Positions 31,029 to 39,094 of a stretch of DNA of 40,833 nucleotides are shown piece after piece. The position numbers and the translations under genes were made by a program. This stretch comes from SFWF01 sp045636705 (GTDB taxonomy: Bacteria; Bacillota; Clostridia; Oscillospirales; Acutalibacteraceae): the NCBI GenBank assembly GCA_045636705.1, contig JAZTYA010000009.1:1-40833 (forward strand). The letters are read 5' to 3'. The notes beneath the pieces are model-generated. The model was not told the origin of the DNA. It did not search any database and saw nothing but the letters and a program-made list of their open reading frames with translations. Within the stretch, counting starts at the first letter, position 1. Every line of letters starts with the position of its first letter.

Positions 31029-32039
31029 TTGGCTATTTTAACAACAGGTGGCGCAGGATATATCGGAAGCCACACAGGAATTGAACTCGTTAAGGCTGGT
31101 TATGAGGTTGTTGTTGTAGACAATCTTGATAATAGCAGTGAAGAGTCGTTAAAAAGAGTAGAAAAAATAGTAGGCAAGAAGATTAAATTTTACAAAGAGG
31201 ATGTAAGAGATAAAGCCGCTCTTAGAAAAATCTTCTCTGAAAACAATATCGAGGCAGTTATCCATTTTGCAGGACTTAAGGCGGTTGGCGAATCTGTTCA
31301 GAAGCCTATTGAATATTATGATAACAACCTAATCTCAACAATTAGTCTTTTAGAGGTTATGAGAGAGTTTGACTGCAAAAGACTTGTATTTTCTTCTTCA
31401 GCAACCGTTTACGGCGTTGCAACCGAGATGCCTTTAACCGAGGGTATGCCTCTTGGTGCTACCAATCCTTACGGCAGAACAAAATATTTTATCGAAGAAA
31501 TTCTTCGTGACGTTTACGTTTCGGATAACACCTGGTCAATAGCTTTACTTCGTTACTTTAATCCTATCGGCGCACACGAAAGCGGAACAATAGGCGAAGA
31601 CCCCAAGGGAATTCCTAATAACCTTATGCCTTATATTTCTCAAGTGGCAGTAGGAAAATTAGAAAAACTTCACGTTTTCGGTGATGATTATAATACCGTT
31701 GACGGAACAGGTGTCAGAGATTATATCCACGTTGTTGACCTAGCAGCAGGACATGTAAAAGCGGTTGACTGGGCGCTTAAAAACAGTGGATGCGAGGCTA
31801 TTAACCTTGGTACCGGTAACGGAATCTCTGTTTTAGGGCTTCGTGACGCGTTTATTAAGGCTTCGGGTGCAGAAGTTCCTTACGTTATAGACCCACGTCG
31901 TCCGGGCGATTTAGCAGAGGTTTATGCCGATGCTACAAAGGCAAAGGAAATGCTCGGTTGGGAAGCAGAAAGAAACGTTGACGATATGTGTCGTGACACT
32001 TGGAATTGGCAGAGCAAAAACCCCAACGGATATAAATAA
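31029..32039 (+). CDS. galE: UDP-glucose 4-epimerase
   Basis: 336 aa from TTG 31029. The GTG at 31020 coincides with the end of the TTTGGAG ribosome site, and starting at TTG gives MAILTTGGAGYIGSH, the normal GalE N-terminus. The NAD-binding TGGAGYIGS motif, the catalytic Ser in SSSATVYG and the Tyr-x3-Lys in NPYGRTKYF are all present, as are the sugar-binding LRYFNPIGAHESG and RDYIHVVDLA. It interconverts UDP-glucose and UDP-galactose for wall polysaccharide or galactose use. Single-gene unit with its own promoter and a strong terminator; no Leloir genes adjacent. Confidence 0.95.
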   Translation: MAILTTGGAGYIGSHTGIELVKAGYEVVVVDNLDNSSEESLKRVEKIVGKKIKFYKEDVRDKAALRKIFSENNIEAVIHFAGLKAVGESVQKPIEYYDNNLISTISLLEVMREFDCKRLVFSSSATVYGVATEMPLTEGMPLGATNPYGRTKYFIEEILRDVYVSDNTWSIALLRYFNPIGAHESGTIGEDPKGIPNNLMPYISQVAVGKLEKLHVFGDDYNTVDGTGVRDYIHVVDLAAGHVKAVDWALKNSGCEAINLGTGNGISVLGLRDAFIKASGAEVPYVIDPRRPGDLAEVYADATKAKEMLGWEAERNVDDMCRDTWNWQSKNPNGYK

Positions 32040-32048
32040 GCAACAAAA

Positions 32049-32080
32049 AAAGAGGTGTGGAAATTTCCACACCTCTTTCT
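32049..32080. terminator. Bidirectional terminator between galE and glnA
   Basis: Perfect 12-bp stem (32049-32060 with 32067-32078), six-base loop AAATTT, with A run on the left and T-rich right flank. Confidence 0.9.
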
Positions 32081-32088
32081 TATATTCA

Positions 32089-33510
32089 TTATAGGTTATA
32101 GTACTTATCAAACTCAGCAGGATGGGGGATAGAAGCCATCTGTCTGCATTCAGCACGCTTTGTTTTGATAAAGTTTTTGATAAGTTCTTCGGGGAATACT
32201 CCGCCTTCTGTTAGGTAAGCGTAGTCTTTTTCTAAGCAGTCAAGAGCCTCATCAAGAGAAACGGGAAGACCCTGAAGCTTTGCCTTCTCTTCTTCGGGAA
32301 GATTGTAAAGGTTCATATCATATGGGCCCCAACCGTTCTCATGTGGGTCAATCTTATTCTTAATTCCGTCAAGACCTGCCATAAGAATTGCAGCATAGCA
32401 GAAATATGGGTTGCAGGTAGCATCGGGGTTACGAAGCTCGAAACGACGCTTGTCAGGGCTCTTAGCGTATGCAGGGATACGAATAACTGCACTACGGTTA
32501 GAGGTAGCGTAACCAACGGTTACAGGAGCCTCAAAGCCGGGAACTAAGCGCTTAAAAGAGTTTGTGCTCGGGTTGGTAATAGCGCAAAGAGAACCAATGT
32601 GCTTTAGAAGACCACCGATAAAGTAGTGAGCGGTTTCGCTTAAGTGAGAGTATCCGTTATCATCAGAGAATACAGGCTGTCCGTCCTTAAATAGAATCAT
32701 ATGAACGTGCATGCCGCTTCCTGCTTCGCCGTAAATAGGCTTTGGCATAAAGGTTGCGCTCTTGCCGTATTTAAGAGCAGTGTTGTGAATGATGTACTTA
32801 ATCATCATAGTTGCATCTGCCATATGAACAACTTCGCCAAGCTGAGGCTCAATTTCAAACTGACCGGAAGCTGCAACCTCGGGGTGATGATAGTTAATTT
32901 CAATGCCTGCTTCCTTCATAAGAAGGCACATTTCACTTCTGCACTCATAAGAGGTATCAAAGGGCTTTGCAATGTGGTAGTTCTTCTGCTTCTGAACAAC
33001 CACACCGTGACCTTCACAGTCAGAGTTCCAATAAGACTGCTTAGCATCAACAGACGCGCCAACGTAGTTTCCGCCAACGTTCCAAGTAACGTCATCAAAT
33101 AGATAGAACTCAAATTCAGGAAGAATTTTCATTTCATCAGCAACGCCACTCTTCTTCATATACTCAACAGCAGCCTTGATTATGTTACGAGGATACTGTG
33201 CTAAAGGACGATTTTCAGGAGTGTCAATAATCATTGCATTACCTGTCATCGAAAGGGTAGGAATTTCGCAGAAGGGGTCAATAACAGCAGTATCAGGGTC
33301 AGGAATAAACACCATGTCACTCTTCTCAACCACAGCATAACCGTAGTTAGAAGCGTCAAAACCGATACCACTTTTCATTGTGTCCTCTGAAAAATTCTCA
33401 GCAGGAATGGTAACATGACGATATTGACCGTTAATGTCAACCATCTTAAAGTCAACCATTTTAATATCGTTTTCTTTAATCATTTTAAGAACGTCTTTAA
33501 TTTTAGCCAT
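32089..33510 (-). CDS. glnA: Glutamine synthetase, type I
   Basis: 473 aa from ATG 33510 (MAKIKDVLKMI); an in-frame ATG at 33528 overlaps the AAAGAGG ribosome site and is rejected. It makes glutamine from glutamate, NH4+ and ATP. Motifs: DINGQYRHV in the beta-grasp domain; metal and substrate residues in EFEFYLFD, QFEIEPQLGE and GSGMHVHMILF; NPSTNSFKRL and VGYATSNRSAVIRIP around the ammonium/nucleotide site; RRFELRNPDATCNPYF near the end. I do not see the tyrosine adenylylation segment of enterobacterial GSI-beta (KPYDEN-like), so regulation is probably by feedback or transcription. Own promoter just after the eutH stop. Confidence 0.95.
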   Translation of the reverse strand: MAKIKDVLKMIKENDIKMVDFKMVDINGQYRHVTIPAENFSEDTMKSGIGFDASNYGYAVVEKSDMVFIPDPDTAVIDPFCEIPTLSMTGNAMIIDTPENRPLAQYPRNIIKAAVEYMKKSGVADEMKILPEFEFYLFDDVTWNVGGNYVGASVDAKQSYWNSDCEGHGVVVQKQKNYHIAKPFDTSYECRSEMCLLMKEAGIEINYHHPEVAASGQFEIEPQLGEVVHMADATMMIKYIIHNTALKYGKSATFMPKPIYGEAGSGMHVHMILFKDGQPVFSDDNGYSHLSETAHYFIGGLLKHIGSLCAITNPSTNSFKRLVPGFEAPVTVGYATSNRSAVIRIPAYAKSPDKRRFELRNPDATCNPYFCYAAILMAGLDGIKNKIDPHENGWGPYDMNLYNLPEEEKAKLQGLPVSLDEALDCLEKDYAYLTEGGVFPEELIKNFIKTKRAECRQMASIPHPAEFDKYYNL

Positions 33511-33547
33511 AAATCTAACCTCTTTCATAAAAGATTTAATAAAATAA

Positions 33548-33576
33548 ATATAACAGATTTTGCATTATTTTGTCAA
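33548..33576 (-). promoter_or_regulatory. Promoter of glnA
   Basis: Leftward consensus TTGACA (33576-33571), 17-nt spacer, TTATAT (33553-33548). The -35 begins 5 nt after the last base of eutH, so glnA can be transcribed separately from eutH. Confidence 0.7.
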
Positions 33577-33580
33577 TATT

Positions 33581-34660
33581 TTATGCTACATCTTCTGTTT
33601 TTTCTTTGTAGAGCACAAGCACTAAAATAATAGCGCAAATACCCGAAATTATTTTGCCTACTATCATAGGTAAGATATATGAACCGTCAAACACTTGAGT
33701 AAACGCCAAATGGCTGCCGAAAACAAAGGCTGCAGAAACCGCAAAAGCCGAGTTAATAGCGGCGCCTTTTTTGTCCATTTTCTCCATAACACCAAAGGTA
33801 GAAGCGTTAGTAACCATAGTACCTAAAAGAGATACGGCAGAAATTCCGTTAATGCCAATCTTACCGCCTAATTTGGTCAAAGGCCTGTTTAAAAGTTTTG
33901 AAACCACAAACATTAGCGGTAAGGCGCCCGAAAGGGTAACGCAGGCGTTAACACAAATAAAAGCCGCATTTTCAAGGGAGTCAAAATAAGAACAAACTTC
34001 TATCTTTGTTAGGAATGTAAATATCGCACAGGCAAGACCTATAATAGATAATGCCTTCATAATAAATCCGAAAACCGAAAAGCATTTAATACTAATTTCG
34101 GGCAGGAATATAAGGAATAGTATAACAAGACTTGAAAAAATGATTAAAGGTAAAAGGTTTAAAAGAAGGGCTATAACGTTTAAACCACACATAATTCCTG
34201 CAACAAATGAACCTGTGGGAATAGTAGCAATACCGCAAAGAAGACCAAAGAAGAGGTTTTTGTGCAGTTCTTTCTTTACAACACCCAAAGAAAATGGAAT
34301 AGTAAACGAAATAACGCATCCCATCATAGAAGAAACGATAAATGCATTATAGTTTCCAACTTCTGTCGATTTGCAAATTGCTTGCGCAAGGGTAGTACCA
34401 CCCATATCGTTTGCAAAAAGCGAAGCGGGTATGATGGATGGGTCAAGCCCTAAAACGTTATAAAACCACTCAAAAAAGGGTGTTAGCCAAACACCGATAG
34501 CAGGGGCAACAACTATTATTCCAAGCATCGATAAAGCCATAGCGGTAAACATAGAAAAAGCCTTTTTAAACTCTTCTCCCATACCGATTTTGTTACCTAT
34601 TAAATAGTCGATAGCACCCAAGCCTGAGAACACTAAAATAATAATCGATAAAGCACTCAT
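33581..34660 (-). CDS. eutH: Ethanolamine permease EutH
   Basis: 359 aa from ATG 34660; the TTG at 34675 in frame overlaps the GAAAGG ribosome site and is rejected. An integral membrane protein with about ten hydrophobic segments. Family features are the N-terminal SGLGAIDYLIGNKIGMGEEF, the conserved ASLFANDMGGTTLAQAI, and GIATIPTGSFVAGIMCGL. EutH imports ethanolamine, especially at low pH or low concentration. No ammonia lyase (eutBC), shell proteins or regulators are in the window, so it is an orphan here. It lies directly upstream of glnA on the same strand, which could use ammonium released from ethanolamine. Confidence 0.9.
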   Translation of the reverse strand: MSALSIIILVFSGLGAIDYLIGNKIGMGEEFKKAFSMFTAMALSMLGIIVVAPAIGVWLTPFFEWFYNVLGLDPSIIPASLFANDMGGTTLAQAICKSTEVGNYNAFIVSSMMGCVISFTIPFSLGVVKKELHKNLFFGLLCGIATIPTGSFVAGIMCGLNVIALLLNLLPLIIFSSLVILFLIFLPEISIKCFSVFGFIMKALSIIGLACAIFTFLTKIEVCSYFDSLENAAFICVNACVTLSGALPLMFVVSKLLNRPLTKLGGKIGINGISAVSLLGTMVTNASTFGVMEKMDKKGAAINSAFAVSAAFVFGSHLAFTQVFDGSYILPMIVGKIISGICAIILVLVLYKEKTEDVA

Positions 34661-34692
34661 AAAATAGCCTTTCAAATCTTTAAATTTGACAT

Positions 34693-34721
34693 ATTATAGC
34701 ATAAAAAACGCAACTTTTCAA
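34693..34721 (-). promoter_or_regulatory. Promoter of eutH
   Basis: Leftward TTGAAA (34721-34716), 17-nt spacer, perfect TATAAT (34698-34693), 32 nt before the ATG at 34660. Confidence 0.7.
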
Positions 34722-34744
34722 TTAGTTTATAGACTACAATTAAT

Positions 34745-34773
34745 TTGACAAAACTAAAAAAATACAATATAAT
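34745..34773 (+). promoter_or_regulatory. Promoter of the malic enzyme gene
   Basis: Consensus TTGACA (34745-34750), 17-nt spacer, TATAAT (34768-34773), divergent from the eutH promoter; GGGAGG follows before the ATG. Confidence 0.85.
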
Positions 34774-34802
34774 ATTTTAAATTTCCTTGGGAGGAAAAAC
34801 AA

Positions 34803-35975
34803 ATGGATATTAGAGAACGTTCGCTTCAAAAACATTATGAATGGAAGGGCAAAATCGAGGTCGTATCTCGCACTCCGATAAACACCCGTGAGGACTTATC
34901 TTTAGCATATACACCCGGTGTTGCAGAGCCCTGCCTTGAAATAGAAAAGGATGTAAATAAGTCTTATGAGCTAACTCGCCGTTCTAATTTGGTTGCGGTT
35001 GTAACCGACGGCACCGCAGTTTTGGGCCTTGGCGATATAGGTCCCGAGGCAGGAATGCCCGTAATGGAAGGCAAGTGTGCGCTATTTAAAGAGTTTGCCG
35101 ACGTTGATGCCTTTCCGCTTTGCATAAAGTCAAAGGATGTAGATGAAATTGTAAGAACAATTTATCTGCTTTCGGGTTCATTCGGCGGAGTAAATCTTGA
35201 GGATATTTCTGCACCCCGTTGTTTTGAAATTGAAAGACGTTTAAAGGAAATCTGCGATATCCCGATTTTCCACGATGACCAACACGGCACCGCTATCGTT
35301 GTAGCGGCGGCATTAATTAATGCCTTAAAACTTGTTAAAAAGCAAATAGGCGAGGTTAAGGTTGTAATAAACGGCGCAGGTAGCGCAGGTATTGCTATCG
35401 GTAAACACCTTATGAATATGGGTGTTAAGAACCTTGTATTCTGCGACCGCTTTGGTATTATCTACGAAGGCAACGAAAATAACAACCCTGCCCAAGAGGA
35501 AATCGCAAAGGTTACAAATAGGCAAATGCTAAAAGGAATCCTTGCCGATGCTATTTCTGGCGCAGATGTATTTATCGGTGTTTCGGCGCCAAACGTTGTA
35601 ACAACAGATATGGTTAAGAGTATGGCGGCAGATTCAATTCTTTTCCCAATGGCAAACCCCACACCCGAAATTATGCCCGATGTAGCAAAGAAGGCAGGCG
35701 CTAGGGTTGTAGGCACAGGCCGTTCGGATTTTCCAAACCAAATCAATAACGTCTTAGCTTTCCCCGGAATTTTCAGAGGTGCTCTCGACTGCAGAGCCAC
35801 CTGCATTAGTGAAGAAATGAAGGTCGCAACTTCTTATGCATTAGCATCCCTTATTCCCGATGATGAAATAAGTGAAGAAAACATAATAGCCTCCGCTCTA
35901 GATAAGAGGGTAGCAAAGGTAGTAGCCGAAGCAGTAGCCAAGGTAGCCCGTGACACAGGAGTTGCAAGAATATAA
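34803..35975 (+). CDS. NAD(P)-dependent malic enzyme (malate dehydrogenase, oxaloacetate-decarboxylating)
   Basis: 390 aa, the short bacterial form without a phosphotransacetylase-like C-terminal extension. It decarboxylates malate to pyruvate. N-terminal KIEVVSRTPI then LSLAYTPGVAEPC, the catalytic VVTDGTAVLGLGDIGPEAGMP, the metal site LEDISAPRCFEIE and FHDDQHGTAIV, the Rossmann INGAGSAGIAIGKHL, and ANPTPEIMPDVAKKAGA with GTGRSDFPNQINNVLAFPG are all diagnostic. Strong GGGAGG ribosome site. Pyruvate from this enzyme is also the substrate of acetolactate synthase elsewhere in the window. Single-gene unit. Confidence 0.95.
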   Translation: MDIRERSLQKHYEWKGKIEVVSRTPINTREDLSLAYTPGVAEPCLEIEKDVNKSYELTRRSNLVAVVTDGTAVLGLGDIGPEAGMPVMEGKCALFKEFADVDAFPLCIKSKDVDEIVRTIYLLSGSFGGVNLEDISAPRCFEIERRLKEICDIPIFHDDQHGTAIVVAAALINALKLVKKQIGEVKVVINGAGSAGIAIGKHLMNMGVKNLVFCDRFGIIYEGNENNNPAQEEIAKVTNRQMLKGILADAISGADVFIGVSAPNVVTTDMVKSMAADSILFPMANPTPEIMPDVAKKAGARVVGTGRSDFPNQINNVLAFPGIFRGALDCRATCISEEMKVATSYALASLIPDDEISEENIIASALDKRVAKVVAEAVAKVARDTGVARI

Positions 35976-35978
35976 AAT

Positions 35979-36010
35979 AAAAAGTGTGAGCCTAACTGCT
36001 CACACTTTTT
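35979..36010. terminator. Bidirectional terminator between malic enzyme and SulP genes
   Basis: 13-bp stem (35979-35991 with 35998-36010), loop CTAACT, with A run and T run as the outer stem. Confidence 0.9.
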
Positions 36011-37282
36011 CTATTTCTTAATTAATTTCTTTCCTAAAACAACTAGGTAATATAAAACTAAACTAACTATAATCGCAACAACCAAATCAAATATAACTGT
36101 AAGCGCAAAGGTTAAAATAAGCACCAAAATATTTAAAATATCTTTGCTCTTTATTATCTTTACAAACTTTCTCCACTCACTCATATTGTAGGCAACAATA
36201 AACAAAATTGCGGCAATAACGGGCATTGGGATAAGTTCGGCATAGGGCATGAGGAAGAGTAGCACTAGAAGTAACACTACCGAGTGAACCATTCCTGCAA
36301 CGGGGGTTCTACCTCCGTTTTTAATATTAGCCGCAGTTCTCGCAATTGCTCCCGTAGCGGCAATTCCACCAAACATAACGCTTGCAATGTTGCCAACACC
36401 TTGAGCCAAAAGCTCGGCATTAGGATTGTGTTCAGACTCTATCATTCCGTCTGCCACAACGCAGGAAAGCAAGGATTCAATAGCCGCTAAAAGAGCTATT
36501 GTAACAGCATCGGGCAAAACTGCTAAAATTTTATCTGTGCTAAAATCCATAGCGGCAAAGTCTATTTTCGGTAGCCCCGAGGGGATAGTATAAAGGTTGC
36601 CAATGGTGAAAACCTTATCAGAAAACAAGGGAACAAGTCCTACAATTAAAGCACCAACTAAAACGGCAATAAGGGACGGCGGAATCTTCTTTTCAAGTTT
36701 TGGATAAAAGATAAGAATAGCAAGACTAACAAGTCCTATAATCAAAGCAGGCAAAGAAAAGGTGCTAATATTTTCAATATTGGCTTCCATCTTTTCCATA
36801 GCCTCGATAGGACGAACACCGTTTTCATAAGTAAGACCTAAAAAGTCCTTAATTTGACCCAAGAGAATGGTAACGGCAATACCACCCGTAAAGCCTACGG
36901 TAATAGAATGGGGAATAAATTTTATTAGTCCGCCAAGTTTTAAGACACCCATAAGGATAAGCAAAATTCCCGCAAGAACAGTCGCAATAAAGAGTCCGTT
37001 CATTCCTTCTCTTGCTACAACTCCTGCAACAACGGTTGCAAATGCGGCGGTAGGACCTGCAATCTGCACACGGCTACCACCGAAAAGCGCTACAAAGAAA
37101 CCTGCCGCAATAGCGGTATAAATACCGCAAGCGGGCTCAACGCCTGATGCTAACGCTAAGGCGATAGATAAAGGCAAGGCAATAATTGCAACAATTAAAC
37201 CTGCGGTTAAATCTTTAATAAACTGTGCCTTACTGTAATCCTTTAAAACCTCAAAAGATTTTGGTTTAAGATACTTAAACAT
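36011..37282 (-). CDS. SulP family anion permease lacking a STAS domain
   Basis: 423 aa from ATG 37282 (MFKYLKPKSFEV); the GTG at 37291 lies too close to the AAAGGAA site. About 11-12 hydrophobic segments form the transporter core. SulP features are KDLTAGLIVAIIALPLSIA, ALASGVEPACGIYTAIAAGF, ALFGGSRVQIAGPTAAF and the VGFTGGIAV segment. The protein ends in a basic KKLIKK shortly after the last helix, so the cytoplasmic STAS domain (about 100-130 aa) typical of the family is missing. Substrates include sulfate, bicarbonate and dicarboxylates; this one cannot be assigned. The terminator follows immediately after the stop. Confidence 0.9.
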   Translation of the reverse strand: MFKYLKPKSFEVLKDYSKAQFIKDLTAGLIVAIIALPLSIALALASGVEPACGIYTAIAAGFFVALFGGSRVQIAGPTAAFATVVAGVVAREGMNGLFIATVLAGILLILMGVLKLGGLIKFIPHSITVGFTGGIAVTILLGQIKDFLGLTYENGVRPIEAMEKMEANIENISTFSLPALIIGLVSLAILIFYPKLEKKIPPSLIAVLVGALIVGLVPLFSDKVFTIGNLYTIPSGLPKIDFAAMDFSTDKILAVLPDAVTIALLAAIESLLSCVVADGMIESEHNPNAELLAQGVGNIASVMFGGIAATGAIARTAANIKNGGRTPVAGMVHSVVLLLVLLFLMPYAELIPMPVIAAILFIVAYNMSEWRKFVKIIKSKDILNILVLILTFALTVIFDLVVAIIVSLVLYYLVVLGKKLIKK

Positions 37283-37352
37283 TACATACACTTCCTTTTT
37301 TCGACAATAAGTATAGCACCAAAAAAATTAAATGTATATATCAATAAGAATT

Positions 37353-37382
37353 AAAAAAACAGCCGGTTAAGGCTGCTTTTTT
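37353..37382 (-). terminator. Terminator of the ATPase gene cluster
   Basis: On the minus strand the A6-GCAGCC arm pairs with GGCTG-T7 around loop TTAACC, giving about 12 bp including one G-U and ending in a T run. It lies 14 nt beyond the ATPase stop. Confidence 0.8.
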
Positions 37383-37395
37383 GTGAGTTTTGATA

Positions 37396-38157
37396 TTAGC
37401 TTATGTTGTCTTCATCTAAAAGATAAGAAATCATTCTATCAGGGCTCTCTAAAAAGCCTTTTGTTATCCTAAAATGCTCGGTTTCGTGGTAGCTTACCTT
37501 TGATATACCACTTTCTGAAAATTCTAAAATTTCAGCATCGGGTAAGGTCATTAAAATAGGGGAGTGGGTTGCAATTATAAACTGCGAACCCTTTTTGACT
37601 AATTTATCAATTTCTACCATAAGGGTTAAAAGTCTTTTTGGGGATAAAGCGGCTTCAGGCTCGTCGAGAATATAAAGCCCGTTACCGAAAAATCTATTTT
37701 GCACAATAGCTAAAAAACTTTCTCCGTGGGATTGGTTGTGCAAAGAAACACCACCATAACCCTCTATAACAGGAGGGTCAAAGGATGGAGCACCATCCAT
37801 ATCGTCAATGTTTGTAGCAACATTATAAAGGCTCTCTGCACGAAGGAAAAATCCGTCCCTAGCAAAGCCACGTCTTCCAAGTTCAATGTGTTTGAAAAGT
37901 TCGGAATGTGTATCCTTTGTTGAAAAGGTGAAGTTTACAGAACCACCCTCTGCATTAAAACCATAGGCTACCGCTATTGCTTCAAGAAGGGTAGATTTGC
38001 CCGTTCCGTTTTCGCCTACAAAAAAGGTTACATTAGAAGAAAACGATATATTCTTTTCTTTTGATAAATGCTTTATCATGGGCAAATTATTAAGATAAGA
38101 ACTCTTGTCTAATTTATCATCAAACAAAACTTCACTAATATACCTAGCCTTTGTCAT
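37396..38157 (-). CDS. ABC-like AAA ATPase of unknown role (COG3910-like)
   Basis: 253 aa. Walker A is GENGTGKST (48-56), the ABC-type signature is HNQSHGESFLAI, Walker B is LYILDEPEAALSP, and the switch His is in IIATHSPILM. There is no membrane domain and no long coiled coil, so it is not a transporter or SMC/RecF type; small soluble ATPases like this are widespread in Clostridia and are usually annotated only as AAA family ATPase. Nucleases of the OLD class would carry a TOPRIM domain, absent here. It lies 11 nt after the DUF554 gene, at the end of the acyltransferase-DUF6440-DUF554 cluster. Confidence 0.85.
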   Translation of the reverse strand: MTKARYISEVLFDDKLDKSSYLNNLPMIKHLSKEKNISFSSNVTFFVGENGTGKSTLLEAIAVAYGFNAEGGSVNFTFSTKDTHSELFKHIELGRRGFARDGFFLRAESLYNVATNIDDMDGAPSFDPPVIEGYGGVSLHNQSHGESFLAIVQNRFFGNGLYILDEPEAALSPKRLLTLMVEIDKLVKKGSQFIIATHSPILMTLPDAEILEFSESGISKVSYHETEHFRITKGFLESPDRMISYLLDEDNIS

Positions 38158-38168
38158 TTAGAACTCCT

Positions 38169-38897
38169 TTAAATAAACTTTATCGGAAGAAAAGCGGCGG
38201 CTACCGTAAAGACTATTGCGGGCAAAAGGTTAGCCACCTTAATCTTTTTGCCAAAGACTAAATTGATACCAACACAGAAGATTAAAATGCTGCCAACAAC
38301 CGATAAATAAAGTAAAGCCGTTTCGGTCATAAGCGGTTTTATAACTACCGAAAGAGCGGTAACTAAGCCTTGCAAAACCGCTACCGGAATAGCAGAGAAA
38401 ATGGTTCCTTTTCCGAGAGATGCCGACATAACCAAAAGGATTATAAAGTCCAAAATAGACTTTGTGATAAGCACGGTATAGTCGCCGTAAAGTCCGTCGT
38501 TAAGAGAACCTACAATAGCCATAGCGCCAATGCAAACAGTAAAGGAAGCGCTTACGAATCCGTCAATAAAATTGTTGTCCTTACTACTTCCTGTCTTTTC
38601 CTTAAGGTAAGCGCCAAAACGCTCAAAGCCACCCTCAATGTCTATAATCTCGCCTACAAGACCACCAAGAGCCAAAGCGCCTATAATCAAAAAATCTCCA
38701 CCAAAGGTAAGAGTGCCATCCACCACCGAGAACATACCCTTAAAAGCACCTGCGGCGCCGATAAATATAACCGATAGTCCACAAGCCTTGCAAAGCGTGT
38801 CGCGGTGTCTGTCCTTAATGAATCTGCCAAAAATAAGGCCTAAAAGTCCGCCTACAATAATGGCTAAAACATTAATAATTGTTCCAAGTCCGTACAT
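38169..38897 (-). CDS. DUF554 family membrane protein (YdfK/YqgA-like)
   Basis: 242 aa with about seven hydrophobic segments. The start GLGTIINVLAIIVGGLLG, then LSVIFIGAAGAFKGM, the ALALGGLVGEIIDIEGGFE segment, and FIDGFVSASFTVCIGAMAI are family marks of DUF554. Function is not established; it is presumed to be a transporter. ATG 38897 sits 1 nt after the stop of the DUF6440 gene, indicating coupled translation. A TTG start 9 nt upstream (38906), closer to an AAAGGA site, is possible and would add three residues. Confidence 0.88.
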   Translation of the reverse strand: MYGLGTIINVLAIIVGGLLGLIFGRFIKDRHRDTLCKACGLSVIFIGAAGAFKGMFSVVDGTLTFGGDFLIIGALALGGLVGEIIDIEGGFERFGAYLKEKTGSSKDNNFIDGFVSASFTVCIGAMAIVGSLNDGLYGDYTVLITKSILDFIILLVMSASLGKGTIFSAIPVAVLQGLVTALSVVIKPLMTETALLYLSVVGSILIFCVGINLVFGKKIKVANLLPAIVFTVAAAFLPIKFI

Positions 38898-38898
38898 T

Positions 38899-39084
38899 TT
38901 AATCAATATTTCCTTTGCTTTCTGTAATTACAGGTTTACCGTCTTTGTCTAATAAAACAGTCATTCCGCCTGCATAACCGCTTTGTCTATATAAATAGTT
39001 AACACCGGTTTCTCTATCAACCCATATTTCCATAGACCCCATGCCTTGACTGTAATTTTTTTCAAATCGTTTGTTCTTTTGCAT
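38899..39084 (-). CDS. DUF6440 family small protein
   Basis: 61 aa. The family core is clear: EIWVDRETGVNYLYRQSGYA then GGMTVLLDKDGKPVI. Proteins like this are common in Clostridia as single small domains with no known function. No signal peptide or membrane segment is present. It starts with ATG at 39084, with GAGGA upstream, 10 nt after the acyltransferase stop, and ends 1 nt before the DUF554 ATG, so it is part of a tight operon. Confidence 0.85.
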   Translation of the reverse strand: MQKNKRFEKNYSQGMGSMEIWVDRETGVNYLYRQSGYAGGMTVLLDKDGKPVITESKGNID

Positions 39085-39094
39085 CGTTGTATCC

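Noticed and set aside
32701..33102. 133-aa plus-strand frame inside glnA
   Set aside because: Antisense shadow of conserved glutamine synthetase motifs; no promoter or ribosome site.
38370..38777. 135-aa plus-strand frame opposite DUF554
   Set aside because: Antisense shadow of a conserved membrane protein; composition is unlike real proteins of this genome.
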